From an uncultured Lachnospiraceae bacterium (GTDB taxonomy: Bacteria; Bacillota; Clostridia; Lachnospirales; Lachnospiraceae): a stretch of 64,000 nucleotides of DNA. Below, in pieces: positions 15,912 to 24,490 of the stretch. The position numbers and the translations under genes were made by a program. Positions within the stretch are counted from its first letter, which is position 1. Every line of letters begins with the position of its first letter. Where the stretch lies: the NCBI GenBank assembly GCA_945929965.1, contig CAMEOT010000002.1, positions 1 to 64,000 of the forward strand, read 5' to 3'. Below the pieces are notes generated by a model. That model did no database searches. It was not told where the DNA came from and saw only the letters and a list, made by a program, of their open reading frames with translations.

Positions 15912-17702
15912 TCAGTTATTTTCGACAGCAGTATCTTCTGTCTTCTCCAATCCCAGATAAGGTAAAATATTTTCATACAACTGCCTTATAATAGGGGCTG
16001 CCACCTGTCCTCCGTAATAGACGCCCTGTGGATTATTGATAATGGCTATGGCGATGACCTCGGGATCATCCGCCGGAGCAAAACCGATAAAAGAAGAAAT
16101 ATAACGTCCGCTCCCACGGGGCAGGGTCTGACTGGTTGCAGTCTTTCCTCCTACCCGGAACCCCTGCACCTGCCCGTTCCTGCCGGATCCTTCCGCCACT
16201 ACCATCTCCAGGATATAGCGCATGGTGGCAGAGGTCTCCTCGGATACGATTCTCTCCTTCATTGGATAGGAAAACACCTCTTCCACCTCTCCGTCCCGGT
16301 TCAGCGCTTCGATCCCGAAATGTGGCGTGATTCGATTGCCACCGTTGATAATGGAGGATGCCGTAGTCAGAAGCTGGATCGCCGTGATCTGAAAGGACTG
16401 CCCGAAAGCCACCGTCGCCAGTTCCACATTTCCCATGTCTTCCTTTTTATGCATGATCGTTGCCGCCTCCCCCGGCAGATCCACCCCGGTGCGCTGTTTT
16501 AGACCAAACTGCTCAAAATACCGGTAATACTCATCCACACCCAGGCGGAGCCCCACAGTAATGAGCGCCGGATTACAGCTGTTTTCCATACACTGCACAA
16601 AGGTCTGACTCCCATGTCCCACCGTCTTATGGCATCTGATCTTACGGTCATCCACGATGATAAAACCCGGGCAGGAGAAGCTGCTGTCCGGGGTCACGAC
16701 ACCGGACTCCAATCCCGCAGCCGCGGTAATGATCTTAAAGGTAGATCCCGGTTCATAGGTATCATTAATACAGCCGTTTCTCCACATGGCATTTAATTTT
16801 TCCTGCTTCTGCTCCGCTGTAAGCTGCCCGGGGTCCACCGTAAGGAGACTGCCGTCTTCTGCCGTAACGGTCTCCATAGGCAGCGTATAAGGGTCATTGA
16901 GATCAAATTCCGGGTAATTGACCATCGAAAGGATCTCCCCGTTCTTCGGATTCATCGCAATGATATAGACGCTGTCCGCCTCCTTGGCAGCACAGGCCTG
17001 TTCCGCCAGCTGCATGGCATACTCCTGGATATTTCTGTCAATGCTGATGCGAAGGTCTCTCCCCGGCACCGGCTCCACCCGGCGTTCTCCCGCTGTATCT
17101 ACCTCGATTCCCTTGGCATCTGTTACGGTCAATATCATACCGGGCTCTCCCTTAAGTACTTCCTCGTAGACCACTTCCAGTCCGATGATCCCCTGATTAT
17201 CGCCTCCGGTAAATCCCAGCACCTTACTTGCCAGTTCTCCGTAAGGGTAATATCTCTTATAGTCTTCGTCCACTTTTACCCCTGCCAGATCATATTCCCG
17301 GATTCTGTCACCGACAGTCTTATCCACGTTGCTTTTCACCCGCTCGATGGAGGAATATTTTTCCACCCGTTTTCTGGCCAATTCCTCAGAGATACCCAGT
17401 TCCTTTACCAGCATGGCAATCACCTGCTCGGGCTCCTCGATCTGGTTATGGATCACGGATACGGTACAGACCGTTTTATTATCCGCCAGCACGACGCCGT
17501 TACGATCCAGGATCCTCCCTCTTGCCGCTTTGATGCTTCTCTCCCTCTCGTGCAGTCTGGTAGCTGCATCCCCATAATAATCCGCCCGCCATACCATCAG
17601 GTACAAAAGTCGTCCAAGCAGCCCGCAGAAGACTGCCGTACATAGAAAAAATATGGTCATGATCTTTTTGCGGTGAAAAAATCGGTTCTGATGATCTGCC
17701 AT
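15912..17702 (-). CDS. spoVD: class B penicillin-binding protein, SpoVD-like
   Basis: Peptidoglycan transpeptidase, probably for spore cortex or division septum. 596 residues: one N-terminal transmembrane helix (about 14-37), dimerisation domain with RGRILDRNG (61-69), and transpeptidase domain with the acylation site STFK (Ser320) and SCN (375-377). The third motif reads KTAT (520-523) instead of KTG. No C-terminal PASTA domain, unlike Bacillus SpoVD. Its ATG immediately follows the T-tract of a terminator hairpin after the upstream PBP gene, so expression depends on read-through or a local promoter. FtsI-type function is an alternative. Confidence 0.88.
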   Translation of the reverse strand: MADHQNRFFHRKKIMTIFFLCTAVFCGLLGRLLYLMVWRADYYGDAATRLHERERSIKAARGRILDRNGVVLADNKTVCTVSVIHNQIEEPEQVIAMLVKELGISEELARKRVEKYSSIERVKSNVDKTVGDRIREYDLAGVKVDEDYKRYYPYGELASKVLGFTGGDNQGIIGLEVVYEEVLKGEPGMILTVTDAKGIEVDTAGERRVEPVPGRDLRISIDRNIQEYAMQLAEQACAAKEADSVYIIAMNPKNGEILSMVNYPEFDLNDPYTLPMETVTAEDGSLLTVDPGQLTAEQKQEKLNAMWRNGCINDTYEPGSTFKIITAAAGLESGVVTPDSSFSCPGFIIVDDRKIRCHKTVGHGSQTFVQCMENSCNPALITVGLRLGVDEYYRYFEQFGLKQRTGVDLPGEAATIMHKKEDMGNVELATVAFGQSFQITAIQLLTTASSIINGGNRITPHFGIEALNRDGEVEEVFSYPMKERIVSEETSATMRYILEMVVAEGSGRNGQVQGFRVGGKTATSQTLPRGSGRYISSFIGFAPADDPEVIAIAIINNPQGVYYGGQVAAPIIRQLYENILPYLGLEKTEDTAVENN

Positions 17703-17754
17703 AAAAAAACCTCACCCACGGAGCTTTTTACATTTTATGGCTCCAAAGGTGAGG
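17703..17754 (-). terminator. terminator hairpin overlapping the spoVD ribosome site
   Basis: Stem CCTCACC-TTT-GGAGC / GCTCC-GTG-GGTGAGG (17754-17740 with 17724-17710) and a run of seven T's (17709-17703), directly followed by the spoVD ATG (17702). The right arm GGTGAGG is also the only ribosome-binding sequence at a good distance, so the same fold can end transcription and hide the ribosome site. Confidence 0.85.
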
Positions 17755-17781
17755 CTATTCGTTCCATGAACGGCTATTTAT

Positions 17782-20040
17782 TTATTCATTTTGCTGATTC
17801 AGCAGATTATTGTTCACCGGGCTGTCACCCAGGGTATCCGCTCCGCCGATATCCTCTCCCGTAACAGGATCGATCAGGCCGCCGTCGATCGGGCTTACCA
17901 GATATCCGGTAGCGGGATCCACAGGGTAATTTCTCCAGTCCTCAGAAGTCGTGGGAGTCTCTTCTCCCTCTCCGGTTCCGGTGTTCTCTCCGCCCGTCTG
18001 ATCCGCAGGATCGGAAGCGGTATCTGCTCCGTCACCGTTATTCTGGGTATCCCCGTCTTCCGGTTTCTGTGTATACTGATTCGTAATCTCGATCTGTTTC
18101 TCTGCCAGTTCCTGAATCTCCTTCTCAGACAGCTCCTCCGTCATGAAGATATTCAGATAAGGCAGTACTTCCGTCAGAACATTTCTAACGATTCCCGTTG
18201 CGAACTTTGCATCATCCTGAGGGAATGCATTGGCACGGTCCACGACCACATAAATGGCGATCTGGGGATCATCCGCCGGTGCATATCCCATAAAGGATAC
18301 AACATACTCACCGTTTTTACGGGGAATGGTCTCTGCGGTACCGGTCTTGCCGCCGATGGCGTAACCTGCAGGTCTTGCGGTTCTACCGGTTCTGCGGTCA
18401 CCACCCTCTTCCATAACGGTAGCTCTGCAATACTGTCTGATCTTCGCCGAAGTACTCTCGGAGATGGTCTGTCGTAACACTCTCGGTTCAATGTTCTCCA
18501 CCGTTGCTCCGCTTGCATTGGTGATCTTGTCCACCATGTGGGGCTCATAATAGTATCCGCCGTTGATCAGAGAGCAGAATCCTGTGATCATCTGGATCAT
18601 GGTCACATTGAAGTTCTGTCCGAAGCTGTTGGTCGCCAGATCAGCGCTTCCCATCTGGTCTACCGGGAACAAGAGACTGGCGGTTCTCGCTTCTCCTGCC
18701 AGATCCACGTTGGTCTTTAATCCAAAGTTAAAGGTCTGCTGGAATTTGGCAAATTCCTCCTTGCCCATGGTGGCTGCGATCTTCATTAACGCTACGTTGC
18801 AAGACCAGGCAATGGAATCCTGTACTGATACATCGCCTTCACCGCCGGAACGGTAGCTGTGACATTTGATCGTATGTCCGCCGACTTCCAGATAGCCGTT
18901 ACACTGATAGTGCTCGTTGCCGGTGATGGCACCGCTCTCCAGTGCTGCTGCCACGGTAAAAGGCTTCGCCGTGGATCCCGGCTCGTAGGTGGTGGAGATA
19001 CAATAGTTCTTCCACAGGTAGTTCAGATTATCCAACAACTCTTCATCCGTCAGGGCATCGATATCTTCCTGGGTAAAATAGGTATCTGTCTTCGTCAGTA
19101 CCCGGTAACCGTTGGCATTGGTCACCATCTCGATCTTACGGGATCCCAAAAGGGCATCCGTATTCCTGGTATCGTTCAGGTCATAGGTAGGATAGCTTGC
19201 CATGGCCAAAATATTGCCGGTATTGACTTCCATGATGATGCAGCCCACATTTTCCGCGCCATTGCCGGGATGTGCCGCATCCTTATGTTCCTCGTTAAAC
19301 TGCTTCAGGTATTTCTCCACAATACCCTGAATATTGGCATCAATGGTACTGTGTATCGTGTTGCCGTCCACTGCCGGCTTGATCGTACGTTCCAGGTTGG
19401 CATCATCATTCAGATAACCGTACTCTCTTCCGGTGGTTCCGTTCAGGACATCATTGTAATACTCTTCCAGTCCGTACTGTCCTTCATTGTCCGCTCTGGC
19501 AAATCCGACCACATCTGCCGCCAGAGAACCGTTTGGATAAACTCTCTTATATTCCTCTTCAAACCAGACACCGCGGATCTTGCCATTCTCCAGAGCAGCC
19601 GCCTGAAATCCGCTGATCTGGTCATAAGTCATCCTCCGAAGAGGCACATACCAGGAAGATTCGGGATGAGACGTTACATACTGCCGCACCGCCGTCATGT
19701 CCAGATCCGGGAAATTCGCAGCCAGCGCTTCCATGGTGGGTTCCAGATAATCCTCCCGGTCCAGCATTACCCTGGCATCGATGACCAGGTTATACACCTT
19801 TTCACTGACAGCAAGCTTCGTTCCCTTGGCATCCACGATGTCACCACGTCTAAACGGCAGGGTGATGGAATCGTATTTTTGCTGGGAGAGCACCTGCTTC
19901 TCATAGTCAGCTCCGTCCGCTCTCACGATCCATGACAGACGAAACGACAGCAGAATAAATGCCAGTATGATCAATACATACAGGCATAACAGTTTCTTCT
20001 GCATTTTGATGCTGAATTTCTTGGGGTTCTTCTCCTTCAC
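17782..20040 (-). CDS. class B penicillin-binding protein, FtsI/PBP2-like
   Basis: Transpeptidase of the divisome placed in the dcw cluster right after the FtsL-like gene. 752 residues: transmembrane helix (about 17-36), dimerisation domain (RRGDIVDAKGT), transpeptidase motifs STAK (Ser356), SCN (413-415) and KTGTAE (from 565). The last 120 residues form an acidic, Gly/Thr/Asn-rich, probably disordered tail with DPATGYLVSPIDGG and LIDPVTGED segments, absent from standard FtsI. It is followed by a strong intrinsic terminator. Annotated as ftsI or pbp2 in relatives. Confidence 0.93.
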   Translation of the reverse strand: MKEKNPKKFSIKMQKKLLCLYVLIILAFILLSFRLSWIVRADGADYEKQVLSQQKYDSITLPFRRGDIVDAKGTKLAVSEKVYNLVIDARVMLDREDYLEPTMEALAANFPDLDMTAVRQYVTSHPESSWYVPLRRMTYDQISGFQAAALENGKIRGVWFEEEYKRVYPNGSLAADVVGFARADNEGQYGLEEYYNDVLNGTTGREYGYLNDDANLERTIKPAVDGNTIHSTIDANIQGIVEKYLKQFNEEHKDAAHPGNGAENVGCIIMEVNTGNILAMASYPTYDLNDTRNTDALLGSRKIEMVTNANGYRVLTKTDTYFTQEDIDALTDEELLDNLNYLWKNYCISTTYEPGSTAKPFTVAAALESGAITGNEHYQCNGYLEVGGHTIKCHSYRSGGEGDVSVQDSIAWSCNVALMKIAATMGKEEFAKFQQTFNFGLKTNVDLAGEARTASLLFPVDQMGSADLATNSFGQNFNVTMIQMITGFCSLINGGYYYEPHMVDKITNASGATVENIEPRVLRQTISESTSAKIRQYCRATVMEEGGDRRTGRTARPAGYAIGGKTGTAETIPRKNGEYVVSFMGYAPADDPQIAIYVVVDRANAFPQDDAKFATGIVRNVLTEVLPYLNIFMTEELSEKEIQELAEKQIEITNQYTQKPEDGDTQNNGDGADTASDPADQTGGENTGTGEGEETPTTSEDWRNYPVDPATGYLVSPIDGGLIDPVTGEDIGGADTLGDSPVNNNLLNQQNE

Positions 20041-20058
20041 ACGTTCTGCCTCCCGTGC

Positions 20059-20508
20059 TTAGTTCTGACTGCCGTCAGCCTGACGCATATAATCGTTGCT
20101 GATGCCGGCATAAGGAATGACCTGTCCTTCTGCAGCATAGGTCATTCCCAGTTCACCGATGGCAATTTTCTTGATCTCTTCCAGATTTACACTGCTGGTG
20201 ATCCGGCTGTATTCTTCATCATTGGCCAATTTCAGAGCATTCAGTTCGCTCTCCATTCTGGATACTTCTGCGATCTTTGTGGTCAGCTGTGACTGCATCT
20301 GAATATAGTTCACCAAGAAAAATGCACATGCCACCAGTGCCACCATCAGAAAAGTCACATAGCCGATGCTCATGTGTCTTGCTTTTTCTCTGTTTTTTCT
20401 CGTCTCATGAGACAGCTGTCTCCGGGGCTCTTCCATTTGTCTCCGGATCTGTAAGTCTCTTGCTGTATTATCATATATGTATGGGGTATTACTTCTTCTC
20501 TGTGCCAT
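20059..20508 (-). CDS. FtsL-like cell division membrane protein
   Basis: 149-residue bitopic protein: positively charged cytoplasmic N-terminus (about 45 residues), a transmembrane helix (roughly 48-67) and an extracytoplasmic coiled-coil (QMQSQLTTKIAEVSRMESELNALKLAN). Topology, length and position between rsmH and the divisome PBP match FtsL, which bridges DivIC/FtsB to the transpeptidase. FtsL sequences are too variable for a firm motif-based call. Separated by 18 bases from the PBP gene. Confidence 0.8.
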   Translation of the reverse strand: MAQRRSNTPYIYDNTARDLQIRRQMEEPRRQLSHETRKNREKARHMSIGYVTFLMVALVACAFFLVNYIQMQSQLTTKIAEVSRMESELNALKLANDEEYSRITSSVNLEEIKKIAIGELGMTYAAEGQVIPYAGISNDYMRQADGSQN

Positions 20509-20547
20509 ACTTTATTCCCACTTTCACTGATTAAAGATTTAAAATTC

Positions 20548-21486
20548 TTATTTCTTTTCAAACACACGTAGCTTTGCGCTCTTGGACCTGCTGTTTGCTT
20601 CCAGTTCTTCCGCACCGGGAAGAATCGGTTTTCTCGTGATCACCTTTCCCTTGGAGACCTTACCGCATACACACACCGGAAATTCCGGAGGACAGGTACA
20701 GGGATTTTCATTCCTGCGGAACGCATTTTTCACGATCCGGTCTTCCAGGGAATGGAAGGTGATGATACAGAACCTTCCGCCGGGATGTAACAGATCGATC
20801 AATTCGTCCAATGCCTTTTTCAGTACTTCCAGTTCCTGATTGCACTCAATGCGGATCGCCTGGAATGTCTGTTTGGAGGGATGTCCGTTCTGCCGCATTT
20901 TCGCCGGAACTGCGGCCTTGATGATCTCATTTAATTCAAAGGTAGTCTCAATGGGCTTGTCCGCCCTGTTTTTTACAATATGTTTCGCAATGTTTTTCGC
21001 AAACGGATCTTCGCCGTAATCCCGGATGATATGATACAGCTCCATCTCGGAATAATTGTTCACGATGTCTCTCGCTGTCAGGGTCTGCCTGCGGTCCATC
21101 CGCATGTCAAGCGGTGCATCAAACCGGTAAGAAAACCCTCTGTCCTCGGTATCTAACTGGTAGGAAGAGACTCCCAGATCCAGCACGATGCCGTCCACAC
21201 CGGTGACTCCGTATTCTCTGAGTGCCTCCACCGCATTCACGTAATTGTTGCGGATCACGGTCACTTTATCTCCAAAGCATCGTAATCTCTCCGATGCCGC
21301 CGCGATCGCCGCGTCATCCTGATCGATCCCGTAGAAATGTCCGTTCTGTAAGCGGCTGCACACCTCATAGGCATGTCCGCCGCCTCCTAAGGTTCCGTCC
21401 ACATAGATGCCGTCCGGTCTGATATTCAGTTGTTCGATGGTCTCATGCAACATCACAGAATAATGATTAAATTCCACGACGGTCAT
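20548..21486 (-). CDS. rsmH: 16S rRNA (cytosine(1402)-N(4))-methyltransferase RsmH
   Basis: SAM-dependent methyltransferase for C1402 in the ribosomal P-site. 312 residues with [11 protein letters not shown] at the N-terminus, the SAM motif [10 protein letters not shown] (about 30-39), [12 protein letters not shown] and the C-terminal [21 protein letters not shown]. The C-terminal [14 protein letters not shown] is a cysteine cluster common in clostridial homologues. Second gene of the dcw cluster, 15 bases after mraZ. Confidence 0.97.
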   Translation of the reverse strand: MTVVEFNHYSVMLHETIEQLNIRPDGIYVDGTLGGGGHAYEVCSRLQNGHFYGIDQDDAAIAAASERLRCFGDKVTVIRNNYVNAVEALREYGVTGVDGIVLDLGVSSYQLDTEDRGFSYRFDAPLDMRMDRRQTLTARDIVNNYSEMELYHIIRDYGEDPFAKNIAKHIVKNRADKPIETTFELNEIIKAAVPAKMRQNGHPSKQTFQAIRIECNQELEVLKKALDELIDLLHPGGRFCIITFHSLEDRIVKNAFRRNENPCTCPPEFPVCVCGKVSKGKVITRKPILPGAEELEANSRSKSAKLRVFEKK

Positions 21487-21501
21487 CCTCTCCTGCTTCT
21501 T

Positions 21502-21933
21502 TTAAATGGTCAGTCCCAGTCCTTCCATGGCGCCGGTGATCTCATCCATATCCGCATCCAAGTTCATGGTCTCCCACTTATCCTTGCTCCAGATCTCCAC
21601 GCGGCTGCCGACTCCGACTAACACCACATCTTTTTCCAGTCCGGCGAATTCTCGCAAGTGTGCCGGCAACAGGATTCTTCCCTGCTTGTCCACTTCCACC
21701 GTAGCCGCACCGGCTAAGAAGAAACGGGCAAATTGTCTTGCTTCCTTATTGATCAGAGGTAATGAGGTCAGCTTCTGTTCAAAAGCGTTCCAGTCATCGT
21801 TGGCATACACAAATAAGCAGCCGTCCATTCCCTTGGAAATCACAAATTCCTCGCCTAGAGTCTCTCGGAATTTCGCCGGAATGATCAACCTGCCTTTCGT
21901 ATCTAACGTATGGTTGTACTCGCTCATAAACAT
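21502..21933 (-). CDS. mraZ: division/cell-wall cluster repressor MraZ
   Basis: Ring-forming DNA-binding protein with two SpoVT/AbrB-like domains; represses its own dcw operon by binding tandem repeats near the promoter. About 143 residues from ATG 21933 (MFMSEYNH), four bases after GGTGAG; the GTG/TTG starts upstream lack a ribosome site. Motifs DTKGRLIIPAKFRE (first half) and DKQGRILLPAHLREF (second half) are the two DXXGR signatures. First gene of the cluster. Its predicted target boxes lie just upstream. Confidence 0.96.
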   Translation of the reverse strand: MFMSEYNHTLDTKGRLIIPAKFRETLGEEFVISKGMDGCLFVYANDDWNAFEQKLTSLPLINKEARQFARFFLAGAATVEVDKQGRILLPAHLREFAGLEKDVVLVGVGSRVEIWSKDKWETMNLDADMDEITGAMEGLGLTI

Positions 21934-22000
21934 CGCACTCACCACCATTCATCCAAAAGGGGACTGCCACGAAAAAGGAGGTCATTTTTTCATAAATCTA

Positions 22001-22037
22001 CCACTTTGTGGCACTTGCCTCCACTTTCTCCCACTTT
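22001..22037 (-). promoter_or_regulatory. MraZ operator: four boxes at 10-bp period
   Basis: On the minus strand the boxes AAAGTGG (22037-22031), AAAGTGG (22027-22021), (C)AAGTGC (22017-22011) and AAAGTGG (22007-22001) recur exactly every 10 bases. Known MraZ targets are runs of AAAGTG or TGGG boxes with 10-bp spacing upstream of mraZ. The array directly follows the -10, covering the expected start site, which suits autorepression. Confidence 0.85.
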
Positions 22038-22046
22038 TATTATGAT

Positions 22047-22072
22047 TTTATACTAAATTAAGGGATTTTACA
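22047..22072 (-). promoter_or_regulatory. sigma-A-type promoter of the dcw cluster
   Basis: Minus-strand -35 TTGTAA (22072-22067), a 17-base spacer, and TAAAAT as -10, just upstream of the MraZ boxes; TATAAA two bases earlier is an alternative -10. Confidence 0.55.
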
Positions 22073-22157
22073 AGAGAAATCAAGTGGCTTTTTTCGACGG
22101 CAGAATCAAAAAAAGCGTCCTGTCCTATGACAAGAGCGCTCTTTTCCACTATATGTG

Positions 22158-22203
22158 GTAAAAAAATAAGAGTAAACACAATATCTATGTATTTGCTCTT
22201 ATT
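22158..22203 (-). terminator. intrinsic terminator after lgt
   Basis: A 12-bp stem with one mismatch (22165-22176 with 22192-22203) is followed on the minus strand by a run of T's (TTATTTTTTTAC). It separates lgt from the dcw promoter. Confidence 0.75.
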
Positions 22204-22233
22204 TTGATATTCTTAATAAATTTTTAAAAAATT

Positions 22234-23109
22234 TTAATTTTTTTCCACTTTCGGCTGTTTTTTCAGGTGCATACGTACCACAATGTCCGTCACCACCGCG
22301 AAGATCACCATACACAGGGATAAAACCTGGGATACGGCGAGGCTCGTTCCGGGGATAAACAGCGTATCTGTCCGGATACCTTCGATCCAGAATCTGCCGA
22401 GGCCATAGCCTCCGAAGTACAAAAGACAGATCTCTCCCTCGAACTTTTTGTGCTTGCGGTATATCAGCATAATGATCAGAATCATCAGATTCCACAGACT
22501 CTCATAGAGGAATGTGGGGTGTACCTGAATATAATTCGTTCCCTCAATAATATGTGCCGCTACATTCTCGGAAATATCACGGCTGCGCACCGCTTCGATA
22601 GGGAGCCGCATAGCCAGGAAATTATCCGTATATTCTCCGAACACTTCACGGTTCATGAAATTGCCCCAGCGGCCGATAACCTGTCCTAAGATCAGTCCCG
22701 GTACACACAGATCTCCCAGCCGGAAAGGGCTGATCTTCTTGATCTTGCAGTAAATAAACAGAGTCAGGAAAGCTCCGATCACACCACCGTAGATCGCCAT
22801 ACCACCGTTACGGGTATTGAAGATACTCAACAGATTGTCCTTGTAATAATCCCAGGCAAATACCACGTAATAAATTCTGGCACCGATCACTGAAAAGATC
22901 ACGGCATAAATAGCGAAATCCCAAATAGTATCCGGATTCTCTCCGCTCACCTTCGCTTCATGCACCGCCATCAGGATACCCGCCAGTACACCGATGCCGA
23001 TGATCAGACCGTAAAAAGCAATCTCGAAACCGAATACGGTAAAGCTTCTGGGAACATTTTCCAGGTAAATGCCTAAATGGGGAAATGCAATATCTCCTGC
23101 ATTCATCAT
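22234..23109 (-). CDS. lgt: prolipoprotein diacylglyceryl transferase
   Basis: Membrane enzyme that adds diacylglycerol from phosphatidylglycerol to the lipobox cysteine of prelipoproteins; needed for the lipoproteins encoded at 24.6 and 49.6 kb. 291 residues with about seven transmembrane helices. The Lgt signature GRWGNFMNREVFG is intact, with HPTFLYESLWN further on. Two adjacent ATGs (23109, 23106) both follow AAAGGATA. Single gene, terminator downstream. Confidence 0.97.
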   Translation of the reverse strand: MMNAGDIAFPHLGIYLENVPRSFTVFGFEIAFYGLIIGIGVLAGILMAVHEAKVSGENPDTIWDFAIYAVIFSVIGARIYYVVFAWDYYKDNLLSIFNTRNGGMAIYGGVIGAFLTLFIYCKIKKISPFRLGDLCVPGLILGQVIGRWGNFMNREVFGEYTDNFLAMRLPIEAVRSRDISENVAAHIIEGTNYIQVHPTFLYESLWNLMILIIMLIYRKHKKFEGEICLLYFGGYGLGRFWIEGIRTDTLFIPGTSLAVSQVLSLCMVIFAVVTDIVVRMHLKKQPKVEKN

Positions 23110-23176
23110 AATATTTATATCCTTTCTTAGTACTATCCAGCTTCTTCGCGCTTTGCGCTCTCAAATCCGGAATAGA

Positions 23177-23236
23177 CATTCGCTAATAGACAGAATACTC
23201 TGCCTGCAAGCAGTCTCGTAATCTGTCTATTGCGGA
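23177..23236. repeat. intergenic inverted repeat between ychF and lgt
   Basis: AATAGACAGA and TCTGTCTATT form a perfect 10-bp stem, extended by CGC/GCG outside and an inner CTGC/GCAG. A further AATAGACA direct copy lies just outside. No T-tract, so probably a dispersed palindromic element rather than a terminator. Confidence 0.45.
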
Positions 23237-23244
23237 TCTTAGTA

Positions 23245-24342
23245 TTACACGTTGAATCTAAACAGGATCACATCGCCGTCCTGTACGACATAGTCCTTGC
23301 CTTCCATGCCGACCAGACCTTTCTCACGGGCAGCTGCCAGAGAACCCTGCTCTAAAAGATCCTTGTAATTCACAACCTCTGCCTTGATGAAACCTCTCTC
23401 GAAATCGGAGTGGATCTTACCGGCGGCCTGAGGCGCCTTGGTACCGATCTTGATGGTCCATGCTCTGGTCTCATCCTCACCTGCGGTCAGGAAGCTCATC
23501 AGCCCTAAGATATGATAGCTTGCCTTGATCAGCTTCTCCAGACCGGATTCCTTTAATCCCAGATCATCCAGGAACATTGCCTTCTCGTCATCATCCAGTT
23601 CGGAGATCTCTTCCTCAATCTGTGCACAGATGACGAATACTTCGCTGTTCTCGCTTGCAGCGAACTCTCGCACCTTCGCTACCATCTCGTTGGATGCGCC
23701 GTCGTCTGCCAGATCATCCTCGGATACATTTGCCGCATAGATTACAGGCTTGTAGGTCAGCAGATTGTATTCTTTTAACAGAGCCAGTTCGTCCTCATCG
23801 GTGACTTCCAGGCTCTTCGCCATCTTGCCGCTCTCCAGATGCTCCTTGATACGCTCAAGCAGCGCCAGCTCCTTGGCATAGGTTTTGTCCATTCTGGCAG
23901 CCTTGACTACCTTGGACAGTCTTCTCTCCAGCACTTCCAGATCCGCGAAGATCAGTTCTAAGTTAATGGTCTCAATATCACGTAAAGGATTTACACTGCC
24001 GTCTACATGAATGACATTGGGATCCTCGAAACATCTTACCACATGGACGATGGCATCCACCTCACGGATGTTGCTTAAGAACTGGTTTCCCAGTCCCTCC
24101 CCCTTGGAAGCACCCTTTACCAGACCTGCAATATCTACGAACTCAATCACAGCGGGAGTTACTTTCTTGGAATGATACATCTCTCCCAGTGCCTTTAATC
24201 TGTCATCCGGAACTGTTACCACACCCACATTGGGGTCGATGGTACAGAAAGGATAGTTAGCGGATTCCGCTCCCGCCTTGGTCAAGGAATTGAAAAGTGT
24301 ACTCTTTCCTACGTTGGGAAGACCTACGATACCCAGCTTCAT
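23245..24342 (-). CDS. ychF: redox-regulated ATPase YchF (Obg-family)
   Basis: Ribosome-associated P-loop NTPase that prefers ATP over GTP and is linked to oxidative-stress control. 365 residues: G1 GLPNVGKS (6-13), G3 [17 protein letters not shown], and the altered G4 (ANVSEDD) that gives ATP specificity, then the coiled-coil and the TGS domain ending RFNV. Length is normal. Ribosome site is weak (GGTAAAT). Single gene with its own promoter. Confidence 0.97.
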   Translation of the reverse strand: MKLGIVGLPNVGKSTLFNSLTKAGAESANYPFCTIDPNVGVVTVPDDRLKALGEMYHSKKVTPAVIEFVDIAGLVKGASKGEGLGNQFLSNIREVDAIVHVVRCFEDPNVIHVDGSVNPLRDIETINLELIFADLEVLERRLSKVVKAARMDKTYAKELALLERIKEHLESGKMAKSLEVTDEDELALLKEYNLLTYKPVIYAANVSEDDLADDGASNEMVAKVREFAASENSEVFVICAQIEEEISELDDDEKAMFLDDLGLKESGLEKLIKASYHILGLMSFLTAGEDETRAWTIKIGTKAPQAAGKIHSDFERGFIKAEVVNYKDLLEQGSLAAAREKGLVGMEGKDYVVQDGDVILFRFNV

Positions 24343-24457
24343 GATTTATTTACCGTTCAGACCCACCAAAAGGGTCTGCCTTTCTTGTATTTTCTATTCT
24401 GTATTTCGCTCATAAGTCCATCCGCCTCCGTGCAGAGGCAAACGAATCTAAAATAGT

Positions 24458-24485
24458 ATTATAGCATACCTCACACTCTTTGCAA
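24458..24485 (-). promoter_or_regulatory. sigma-A-type promoter of ychF
   Basis: Minus-strand -35 TTGCAA (24485-24480), 16-base spacer, perfect -10 TATAAT (24463-24458) with TGC in front (extended -10). The start would be about 110 bases before the ychF ATG. Confidence 0.65.
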
Positions 24486-24490
24486 AGTCC

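Noticed and set aside
18859-19935. 358-codon open frame on the plus strand
   Set aside because: Antisense to the FtsI-like PBP gene; no ribosome site, low-complexity Ile/His-rich translation, no recognisable domain.
22001-22037. 10-bp periodic repeat as a tiny CRISPR or satellite
   Set aside because: Too short and with no spacers; position and sequence match MraZ boxes.
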